Position numbers and translations under genes: made by a program
Shown: in pieces, positions 1 through 5,871 of the stretch
Numbering within the stretch: the first letter of the stretch is position 1
How the letters are laid out: each line of letters starts with the position of its first letter
The notes under the pieces: generated by a model
The model's input: only the letters and a program-made list of their open reading frames with translations
Database searches by the model: none
What the model was told of the DNA's origin: nothing
Assembly (NCBI GenBank): GCA_947460915.1
Contig: CANHKJ010000197.1
Coordinates: 1-5,871, forward strand
Source of the DNA: Verrucomicrobiia bacterium
GTDB taxonomy: Bacteria > Verrucomicrobiota > Verrucomicrobiia > Verrucomicrobiales > Akkermansiaceae
DNA length: 5,871 nt
Direction: 5' to 3'

Positions 1-2
1 AA

Positions 3-1103
3 CAAGGTGCGATTTTTTCCGCTGTTGCTGTGGTCATTTTGTTGTTGGGTCTGGTGCGCATTGATGGACTGATGGCAGCGTTAGGGCTGGCAATGATGAT
101 TTTGCTAGGAGCGGCGCGGTGGATGGGGCGCGCTAATTTGAGCAAGCTGGCACCGATCATACAAGCTGCGCAAAGTGGCTATGCGGGGCATCGCCTGCCG
201 ATGCGCTTTTCCTGTGCGCTTCTAGGTGGATGGAGCGCGCGCTATGATGTGGAGTATCGACTTGTCTTGTCGGGTAACTCCGTGAACGAGGGGAAAATCA
301 AGCGCCTCACGCAAGGCGAAAGTTTTTCAGTTGATGCGATGATGGTATTGCCCAAGCGAGGATGTAGCAGAGAGCTGCAGTGCCACTTTTCCTCGCATTT
401 TCCATTTGCTCTTTGGGAGCACACCAGCGTGCAGTTGTTAGAACATGAGCTGACCATCTTTCCTCGTCCGATGATGCCACGGCAATTGGCATTCATCGGT
501 CTCTTGCGCGATGCGAATCCAGCACAAGGAGCATCGTTGGGGGCGTCGGCAGGTGAGTTGCGGGGGCTGAGACCATGGCGTGCGGGCGATTCGATGAAAG
601 CGATGCACATCGCGGCGAGCGCACGGTCCTTTGCACGCGGCGATAGTTGGATCGTTGCAGAAACGGATCCGCCGGGATTTTTCCCGAAAGCAATCACGCT
701 GATGTTTCACTCATATTCCAGTGATCGTGCGATCATCCGCCCGGAGTTGTTTGAAAAATCCTTATCGCAGTTGTGCGGAACTTTGCGTTATTTGGTGGGT
801 CGTGCGATTCCCGTTACGCTTATGACAGACTTCGATGACTGGGTAGAACACCCGTGCAACAACCGAGCGCAATTGCATCAGACATTGCATCGATTGGCGC
901 GTGTCGTGCGATCGCAGCACACGGAGCGACACGATTTTTCTCGTGCTCAGCAGTTAGTCGAGGCGGATCACTCGTTGTGGATTTTTTCTGATATGCCATC
1001 GAGTGGCTGGTTGATGCATGTAGTGGCGCGTCAAGTGTCCGTGGTCCATGTCAGTAGTGCCGATGATGTCAAGCGGCAGAAATTTCGTCGAAGTGCGGCA
1101 TGA
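3..1103 (+). CDS. DUF58 domain membrane protein, 5'-partial
   Basis: The frame is open to the left edge, and the first possible start, GTG at 30, has no Shine-Dalgarno sequence before it, so the true start is probably outside the window. Residue numbers here count from that GTG. The N-terminus is two hydrophobic segments (about residues 1-12 plus upstream codons, and 15-34), typical of DUF58 proteins, followed by a soluble part. The family signature is seen at residues 175-199: Gly-Glu-Leu-Arg-Gly-Leu-Arg, then Gly186-Asp187, ending in Ala-Ser-Ala-Arg. Two things differ from the usual pattern: His193 stands where the family normally has Trp, and no Asp is seen near residues 222-227, where the vWA-like half usually has one. 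The gene overlaps the transglutaminase gene by ATGA. From family knowledge, DUF58 proteins often act beside MoxR ATPases and are thought to help assemble or fold envelope proteins; the precise role here is not shown. The family call is good, the function weak. Confidence 0.88.
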   Translation, partial: QGAIFSAVAVVILLLGLVRIDGLMAALGLAMMILLGAARWMGRANLSKLAPIIQAAQSGYAGHRLPMRFSCALLGGWSARYDVEYRLVLSGNSVNEGKIKRLTQGESFSVDAMMVLPKRGCSRELQCHFSSHFPFALWEHTSVQLLEHELTIFPRPMMPRQLAFIGLLRDANPAQGASLGASAGELRGLRPWRAGDSMKAMHIAASARSFARGDSWIVAETDPPGFFPKAITLMFHSYSSDRAIIRPELFEKSLSQLCGTLRYLVGRAIPVTLMTDFDDWVEHPCNNRAQLHQTLHRLARVVRSQHTERHDFSRAQQLVEADHSLWIFSDMPSSGWLMHVVARQVSVVHVSSADDVKRQKFRRSAA

Positions 1104-2767
1104 AAACAATTCTTACGTGGCTGAGTAGTCTTGCGCTCTTGTGCATGCTTCACTTTCGGATCATTCCGATTGCGGACAGCACAGTGCGCGCGTTGTGGAT
1201 GGGTTTGATTTTTGCGTGCACATTGGCCCTGCTTTTGCCACGAGGATTTTATCAGACAAGCAAGCGACACTGGTTATGGTTGGTGATGTATGTGGCAGCT
1301 AGCTTGCTATTTTTTCTGCATGTTCCTTCGGTGTTAGAACGCGGAGCAGATGCTGTACAAGAGCGTTGGTTTCCGGAAAAGCGGAGCACCTTGCCATTGA
1401 TTGAGCAGCAAACGGCGGCACCCAAAGCGCAGTCGGGGAACTGGCTGTGGAATGATCAAACGATTCGAGCTTTGCCACGCCGCGCGAACTTGCGTCCCGG
1501 CACGCAACCAGAGGTATTTGTGCAAATAGACTCGCCCGCAGATGCGGCCGCATTGCTTACCGCACGCGCTTACGTGAGTGCCTTTGCGCTCGGCACCTAT
1601 CAGAATGCGGCATGGTCGCTCACACCGAACGATACCTCATCAGCGCCGCGTTTCCCACAACGCCTTGGTCGTTTGTATTCCTACGAGATCTTTCACTCTG
1701 TCGATCCCTCGGGGCAATCACCGATGCTGTCCTTGCAAGGGATGCGTGACGTGGCGATCGAACCACTATCGTATCGAGGTGATGGCGTATTGGTATTGCC
1801 TGCCCTAGCCGCAGGTACGGGTTACCGCTATCGTGCACGTTCTCAGCCCTTGCAAATTGATGATCTCACTGATGATGCACGAGCTGCACCGCGCACCTCG
1901 GTGCCGTCGCCTTGGTTGGCATTGCCTGTGGAGAAAAATATTGAAATCGGCATTCGTGGCTTGAATGCAGAATCCATCACGCCAGGCACGTTGAAATCGC
2001 AACTCAAGCAAATCCGTGATGCCATCCGGCAAGAGTGCGCGTATTCGCTCGATATCGAAAATCCAGAGAATCTTGATCCGTTAGAAAATTTTCTCTTTCA
2101 CGAAAAACGTGGTCATTGTGAAATGTTTGCTACGGCAGGTGCTCTTTGTGCGCGTGCGCTAGGCATACCCGCACGGATCGCATACGGATGGGCTGGTGGA
2201 ACTTACTATGAATCTAGTAATTTGTTTGTTTTTCGTGCGCGGGAGGCGCATGCATGGACAGAAGTATTGATTGATGGCATTGGTTGGGTAGTGATGGATT
2301 GCACACCGCCGGCATCGATTGGCAATAGTCAACCTGCTCCGCCTGACGCATCACCATTGACCGATATGCAACAGCCTGAGCAGGCGACAGAGGATTCCTC
2401 ATCGCCTCTGCCTGTCGCCCCCCTGAGCAGCGCGCTTTTAGGAATCTTTGTGCTCTGCATGAGTGCCGCGCTGTTTTTCGCGCGTAGAGCGGAACGCACA
2501 CGAGCCCCTGCTTCATCGCGGTCGATGGCTCTACCAGCTCCTGGCTATTACCAAGCATTTCTTCAATACTTGCGTGTGAATCAGCTCGCGCATTCGCCCG
2601 CGCAGACCTTGCGTCAGCTTTTGGCACGGATGAAGTCGACACCGGACTTTGCACGAAAACTGTTAGCCTATCACTACAGCACGCGATACGGCACAGAAAA
2701 ACCTGATGCCTTGGTAGAAAAGGAACTCGAACATGAAATCCGCGCAGAACACAATGGGCGCGACTGA
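1100..2767 (+). CDS. TgpA-type membrane transglutaminase-like protein
   Basis: This 555-residue membrane protein has a transglutaminase-like core facing the periplasm by inference. Three hydrophobic segments lie near residues 5-25, 30-47 and 57-75. A region near residues 150-172 fits the TgpA pattern before the core (RAYVSAFALGTYQNAAWS). The papain-like core carries Cys340 in GHCEMFA, His384 in AHAW and Asp400 in MDCTPP, so the triad is complete. A Pro/Ser-rich linker follows (about 405-441), then one membrane helix (442-461) and a cytoplasmic tail resembling DUF4129 (YYQAFLQYLR near 485, RYG near 535). Family members are shorter here than the usual 600-750 residues because fewer N-terminal helices are present. 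The ATG at 1100 overlaps the DUF58 stop (ATGA) with only a weak GAAG upstream, which suggests translational coupling. Substrate is unknown; cysteine protease or amidase activity is also possible for this fold. Confidence 0.92.
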   Translation: MKTILTWLSSLALLCMLHFRIIPIADSTVRALWMGLIFACTLALLLPRGFYQTSKRHWLWLVMYVAASLLFFLHVPSVLERGADAVQERWFPEKRSTLPLIEQQTAAPKAQSGNWLWNDQTIRALPRRANLRPGTQPEVFVQIDSPADAAALLTARAYVSAFALGTYQNAAWSLTPNDTSSAPRFPQRLGRLYSYEIFHSVDPSGQSPMLSLQGMRDVAIEPLSYRGDGVLVLPALAAGTGYRYRARSQPLQIDDLTDDARAAPRTSVPSPWLALPVEKNIEIGIRGLNAESITPGTLKSQLKQIRDAIRQECAYSLDIENPENLDPLENFLFHEKRGHCEMFATAGALCARALGIPARIAYGWAGGTYYESSNLFVFRAREAHAWTEVLIDGIGWVVMDCTPPASIGNSQPAPPDASPLTDMQQPEQATEDSSSPLPVAPLSSALLGIFVLCMSAALFFARRAERTRAPASSRSMALPAPGYYQAFLQYLRVNQLAHSPAQTLRQLLARMKSTPDFARKLLAYHYSTRYGTEKPDALVEKELEHEIRAEHNGRD

Positions 2768-2770
2768 TTG

Positions 2771-2795
2771 TGAGGTGATCGAATTTTTCACCTCA
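2771..2795. terminator. Candidate bidirectional hairpin between convergent genes
   Basis: TGAGGTGA at 2771-2778 is the exact reverse complement of TCACCTCA at 2788-2795, giving an 8-bp stem with a 9-nt loop. It fills the gap between the transglutaminase stop (2765-2767) and the transporter stop (2793-2795), and the right arm includes the transporter stop codon. Neither strand has a T-run after the stem, and the only T-run is in the loop, so it is not a classical intrinsic terminator. Position between convergent genes is the main support. Confidence 0.42.
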
Positions 2796-4139
2796 GACCG
2801 GATCAGCTTGTGCGGGTGTGGTGGACTGGGGATCAGGTTCTGCTTCTACTTGGCGTATTACCCGACGGTAAAAAAACATGCCTAGGGCATAGAGCAGTGC
2901 GGTAGTGACGAAGATCGCGTAATAGGGAACATCCCAGGTGCGCAATACTTGAAAAACTCTTGCTGCTAGCCACCAAGCTCCGCTCCAGATGGCACCATTG
3001 CATGCGCTGATTAGTTCGCGATTGCGCTCGCCCACGTAGGTCATCGTCAACTCGCTGATCGCTGGGCCTGCCATGCTCATCAAGGGTTGGCGCAGGATGA
3101 AACAAAACACAGCGAGAGGCATCGCCCACCATAGGCCATGGCCGAGTTCGGTGAGGCCCATCACGGCTAACAGCAATACCGCGGCTCCTTGCACACCGAT
3201 GATGGATCCATGCCAACCGAACTTACGCTTGACCTCGGGCACCAGCAATCCTGCAAAAAGTACCAGCACATTGCTCAAGGATCCATAGGCCGAGTAACTC
3301 GCAGCGCTGACATGATGAACGCTGTGGAAAAACAAATTCATGAATTGAATGCTCAATCCCGCACCCGTGGCTACCGCTAGCGTGGGCAGCAAAGATCGCA
3401 GTAATATGGGGTAATCTTCACGATGCACATGCAGCCAATGTTTTTCACTCGATTTCTCAGGTGCTGGATCGGGCAAGCGCGCATAGAGAAACGGCGCGCC
3501 AAGTCCGGCAATGGTGAGAAGCAGCAATGTGGCATACTCGTCTAACACCACGCGATACCCGAAAACATGGCATTCGCCGATGCTTTGAAGCACACTCGAT
3601 ACCACGCCGCCGCAAATGCTAGCTGCCGCCCAAGTCGCAAACAACAAGCTCAGTGCTTCGCTGGTTTTTTCCTTCGGCACAATGCGCATCGCCAAGGGCA
3701 AACTCGCGACATTGAGAAGCAGTCCAGCAAAACCCATCAGCAAAAAACATAGCGATGCAAGATTCATCGCCCGATATTGCACCGCTTCCAGCGAGGCGAG
3801 AGCCATGAGTGGAAACATCACAGCACTGATCACCAATGGCCAACGCAGGCGCTGACGACGCAGCCACAAGCCTGCGGGGATCGCGAGAAAAAACGTGGCC
3901 ACAAAGCGTTGCGATGTCAGCGCTGCGATCGCTGGATCATCGAGATTCTGCGCTTTTAAGTAAAGATTGAGCAACAGGAACTGAGCCGTGTTGATCAGGT
4001 TGATTAAAAATTGGCCGATGGCAAATAAGATGATGCTGCGCGGCAAGCTTCCATAGCGTGCCAGCCAAGCAGGCAATCGTAGGATTCTTGGGTTCGCGGG
4101 CACGCCGCATACCTGTGCCAGAAAGGAGGACAAATGCAA
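2793..4139 (-). CDS. Major facilitator superfamily (MFS) transporter
   Basis: This 448-residue protein is almost entirely hydrophobic, with about twelve candidate membrane helices: near residues 34-60, 77-93, 100-120, 125-152, 161-185, 203-222, then a polar central loop at about 223-245, and 247-272, 283-303, 312-331, 337-360, 386-402 and 408-430. The 6+6 layout around a central loop is that of MFS carriers. Between helices 2 and 3, IPAGLWLRRQRLRWP resembles MFS motif A, but lacks its usual Asp. The start of the second half (GAGLSIQFMNLFFHS) resembles MFS drug-efflux-like carriers. Substrate cannot be told. The first start in the frame is TTG at 4139, after an in-frame stop at 4176-4178, with no Shine-Dalgarno sequence; TTG at 4133, GTG at 4103 or TTG at 4076 are alternatives, all before the first helix. 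It is divergent from the subtilase gene and convergent with the transglutaminase gene, so it is probably transcribed alone. Confidence 0.9.
   Translation of the reverse strand: MHLSSFLAQVCGVPANPRILRLPAWLARYGSLPRSIILFAIGQFLINLINTAQFLLLNLYLKAQNLDDPAIAALTSQRFVATFFLAIPAGLWLRRQRLRWPLVISAVMFPLMALASLEAVQYRAMNLASLCFLLMGFAGLLLNVASLPLAMRIVPKEKTSEALSLLFATWAAASICGGVVSSVLQSIGECHVFGYRVVLDEYATLLLLTIAGLGAPFLYARLPDPAPEKSSEKHWLHVHREDYPILLRSLLPTLAVATGAGLSIQFMNLFFHSVHHVSAASYSAYGSLSNVLVLFAGLLVPEVKRKFGWHGSIIGVQGAAVLLLAVMGLTELGHGLWWAMPLAVFCFILRQPLMSMAGPAISELTMTYVGERNRELISACNGAIWSGAWWLAARVFQVLRTWDVPYYAIFVTTALLYALGMFFYRRVIRQVEAEPDPQSTTPAQADPV
4124..4129 (+). promoter_or_regulatory. Strong Shine-Dalgarno AGGAGG
   Basis: A perfect AGGAGG sits four bases before an ATG at 4134, the start of a 23-codon frame leading into the subtilase gene. 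The spacing is a little short. On the other strand the same bases are codons 4 and 5 (Ser-Ser) of the transporter if that starts at 4139, so a chance match cannot be excluded. No in-frame start codon for the subtilase lies at a suitable distance, so this site does not serve the subtilase directly. Confidence 0.45.
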
Positions 4140-4205
4140 GCAAAGCGACGAAAATTTTTGCTGACAGCGTGTGGATCATCGATAGCATCATCGGCGGGCC
4201 AATGA
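4134..4205 (+). CDS. Possible 23-residue leader peptide upstream of subtilase
   Basis: ATG at 4134 follows a perfect AGGAGG and opens a 23-codon frame, MQAKRRKFLLTACGSSIASS plus three residues. Its TGA at 4203-4205 overlaps the ATGATG of the subtilase gene, an arrangement that allows stop-restart coupling. The peptide has a basic KRRK followed by FLL, which resembles the Tat signal core RRxFL, and LTAC, which resembles a lipobox, but the hydrophobic stretch is too short for a convincing export signal. It may be a coupling leader, the relic of an older signal peptide, or chance. Its first six bases overlap the transporter gene if that starts at 4139. I do not recognise a family. Confidence 0.3.
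   Translation: MQAKRRKFLLTACGSSIASSAGQ
4161..4188 (+). promoter_or_regulatory. Weak candidate sigma-70-like promoter for the subtilase
   Basis: CTGACA at 4161-4166 matches five of six bases of the -35 consensus TTGACA, and TAGCAT at 4183-4188 matches four of six of TATAAT, with a 16-base spacer. Transcription would begin near 4195, only about seven bases before the ATG at 4202, giving an almost leaderless message. The match is modest and could be chance. Confidence 0.18.
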
Positions 4206-5871
4206 TGAAAAAAACCACCACTTTTCCGCAAGGCGCGTTGTTTAGCGTGAGCGGCATTTCTCTCGTGTTTTGCATCGCCTGCACAGGCTCAGCCTCGGCA
4301 TTGGTCAGTAGCTTGGGCGGGACGTCGATTTTTAATGGCGTTTACATCAACGAAGTCATCGGCGCGGATGCCTTTTACAATCAGGGATTTTTTGGACAAA
4401 ACGCTGTCGTTGCCAACATCGAGGCCGGGGCGGTATGGGGTGCTCATGAGTCGACAACGGGGCGCATTTCGCAGTCGATCTACGATCCATCGATCTCCGC
4501 CACTTCCTTGGGACAAGTGGACTGGCACGCCACCATGGTCGGCCAAGCGCTCGGCGGCAGTGGACTCTACACCTACCAAGACGGCATCGCTTCTGGAGCG
4601 ACCATCTGGGCTGGTTCCATTGCGACGCAGTGGGTGGGTGATCCGCTCGATCAATACGTCGGCGGATTTTCCATCACTGATGCCAGTGTGACTTATGCTT
4701 ATCGTACGGCGATGCAGACGGGCATCAACGGAGTGCGCGCCGATGTGATCAATAGTAGCTGGGGCTACGACGAGTCAACAGGTGCAGATGCCGTGACGGT
4801 GATGGTGGATGCCTTGATTCGCAACAACGGTGTGGTTGGTGTTTTTGCTGCGGGAAATACTGGACCTGGTGCCAATACCGTCGGTGCACCAGCTACGGGT
4901 TACAATGGCATCAGTGTGGCGGCGCTTACGAACAGCGCGAGCAATCTAGCCTATGATCGCGTGGCAGATTTTTCGAGTCGTGGCAGGAGTGATTTTTACA
5001 ATCCCCAAACTGAAACGATCACGCCCAACGCCCGAGCTACTGTGGACATCGCGGCGCCGGGAGATCATCTTACGCTCGCATTTTATGGCGGCATGAGTGG
5101 CGGCCACATTGCTGGTATCGACTCAACGGGTGGCAATGGGCAATACTACATTTCCGACATGGCAGGCACGAGTTTTGCAGCTCCGATTGTTGCGGGTGCC
5201 GCGGCCTTGATGATCGATGCTGGAAAGTCGTACGGCGTTGCCGAAATGACTCATCCTCTCGTGATTAAGTCCGTGATGATGGCAAGTGCATCGCCTACCG
5301 TAGGATGGGACAATGGACAATTTCAGGATGGAACAGTCACCCGAACCTTGCAGGCTCTGGATCTAGCAAGCGGGGCTGGCGCCTTGGATTTGCAACAAGC
5401 GCACACCATTTATTTGGGGAACTCGCAACTGCTTGCTCCTTCCATTTATGCGACCGATGGTCTCACCACTTTAGGCGTCGCAGGCAATGGCGGTTCGTCA
5501 GCAATTGCCTCCACAGGCTGGGATCTCGGTTCGATTCAAAGCTCTGCGAACATTTATACCTTGGCGCAATCTCTCGCTGCGGGAAGTCAATTTTCTGCCG
5601 TGCTCACGTGGTTTGCAGAACGCGACTTTACCGATGATCTCGATAGTGCGGTCGACCTTGCACTGAGCAATCTTTCGTTAGAGTTGTGGCGTCTTGATGA
5701 GTTGTTAGGTGATGTCATGATCGGACGTTCGGAAGCGCCGATCGGCACGGCTGAGCACTTGCGCATGACCTTGAGCGATGCGGGTCAATATGAAATGCGG
5801 GTCATTTGGGAAGGGCAAAATTACAACATCAACAATACCAGCACGGCGACACCATACGGTTTGGCTTGGTC
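4202..5871 (+). CDS. Secreted subtilisin-family (S8) serine peptidase, 3'-partial
   Basis: The frame runs off the right edge after 556 codons without a stop. From ATG 4202 (4205 is an equal choice; GGCGGG at 4193-4198 is a weak ribosome site) the protein begins with a Sec signal peptide: MMKK, a hydrophobic stretch at about 12-27, and a probable cut after Ala33 in SASA. The S8 domain spans about residues 65-400. His109 lies in WHATMVG, the oxyanion Asn219 in AAGNTGPG and the nucleophile Ser324 in GTSFAAP. The usual Asp motif appears as NIEAG, with Glu74 in the Asp place. After GAGALDLQQAH (about residue 391) comes a beta-rich region to the window end, including SLELWRLD and a later YEMRVIWEG, which looks like a beta-sandwich accessory domain. 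Similar architectures in environmental bacteria often end in a PEP-CTERM or other surface anchor; that end is not in the window. Role: probably extracellular or cell-surface proteolysis, provided Glu74 supports catalysis. Confidence 0.93.
   Translation, partial: MMKKTTTFPQGALFSVSGISLVFCIACTGSASALVSSLGGTSIFNGVYINEVIGADAFYNQGFFGQNAVVANIEAGAVWGAHESTTGRISQSIYDPSISATSLGQVDWHATMVGQALGGSGLYTYQDGIASGATIWAGSIATQWVGDPLDQYVGGFSITDASVTYAYRTAMQTGINGVRADVINSSWGYDESTGADAVTVMVDALIRNNGVVGVFAAGNTGPGANTVGAPATGYNGISVAALTNSASNLAYDRVADFSSRGRSDFYNPQTETITPNARATVDIAAPGDHLTLAFYGGMSGGHIAGIDSTGGNGQYYISDMAGTSFAAPIVAGAAALMIDAGKSYGVAEMTHPLVIKSVMMASASPTVGWDNGQFQDGTVTRTLQALDLASGAGALDLQQAHTIYLGNSQLLAPSIYATDGLTTLGVAGNGGSSAIASTGWDLGSIQSSANIYTLAQSLAAGSQFSAVLTWFAERDFTDDLDSAVDLALSNLSLELWRLDELLGDVMIGRSEAPIGTAEHLRMTLSDAGQYEMRVIWEGQNYNINNTSTATPYGLAW

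Noticed and set aside
242..710. Long minus-strand frames inside the DUF58 gene.
   Set aside because: They are antisense to codons of the conserved DUF58 signature, are rich in Arg, Ser and Cys without domain pattern, and have no ribosome site.
2083..2094. Perfect 12-base palindrome AGAAAATTTTCT.
   Set aside because: It lies within the transglutaminase gene, encodes ordinary residues just before the catalytic Cys, and has no second copy near a promoter.
2214..2654. A 146-codon minus-strand frame inside the transglutaminase gene.
   Set aside because: It is antisense to the His and Asp active-site codons and the C-terminal tail; no recognisable domain.
908..3932. Two copies of GCGATCGC (908-915 and 3925-3932), the HIP1 octamer abundant in cyanobacteria.
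   Set aside because: Both are inside coding sequence, only two exist in the window, and nothing else points to a cyanobacterium.
3937..4284. A 115-residue minus-strand frame with a hydrophobic N-terminal half, antisense to the subtilase start.
   Set aside because: It overlaps the signal peptide codons of the subtilase and the transporter in another frame; its second half has no membrane or domain pattern, and the transporter frame explains the same region far better.
4289..4691. Antisense (4289-4654) and shifted plus-strand (4335-4691) frames over the subtilase N-terminal half.
   Set aside because: The subtilase frame carries the His active-site motif in the same bases; the alternatives are Arg/Ser-rich and featureless.
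5305..5637. A 110-codon plus-strand frame inside the C-terminal part of the subtilase.
   Set aside because: Out-of-frame shadow with many Cys, His and Arg residues, no ribosome site, and the main frame continues through it.

Overview
The window looks like chromosomal DNA of a Gram-negative bacterium with moderate GC content. It carries four main genes, two of them cut by the window edges. A Verrucomicrobiota or Planctomycetota-like source is my best guess. It rests on the DUF58/transglutaminase pair and on a secreted subtilase with a long beta-rich tail. It is an inference, not a demonstration. I see no rRNA, tRNA, CRISPR array, insertion sequence or attachment site.

Left part (about 1-2767, plus strand): the 3' part of an operon. 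A DUF58 membrane protein, open to the left edge, overlaps by ATGA a TgpA-type membrane transglutaminase with an intact Cys-His-Asp triad. In many bacteria such pairs follow a MoxR-type AAA+ ATPase gene, which would lie just upstream of this window. The operon ends at a 25-nt convergent gap that holds a perfect 8-bp inverted repeat.

Middle part (2793-4139, minus strand): a 448-residue major facilitator superfamily transporter of unknown substrate. It converges on the transglutaminase gene and diverges from the subtilase gene. Its 5' end is uncertain: TTG start, no clear ribosome binding site.

Right part (4202-5871, plus strand): a secreted subtilisin-family (S8) protein that runs off the right edge with at least 556 codons. 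It has a signal peptide, the His, Asn and Ser active-site motifs, and a long beta-rich C-terminal region. The residue at the usual catalytic Asp position appears to be Glu (Glu74). Just upstream, a perfect AGGAGG precedes a 23-codon reading frame whose TGA overlaps the ATGATG of the subtilase. This possible leader peptide overlaps the 5' end of the divergent transporter gene.

The most interesting points are the Asp-to-Glu change in the subtilase and the compact overlapping arrangement at 4100-4205. The rest is ordinary chromosomal gene content.
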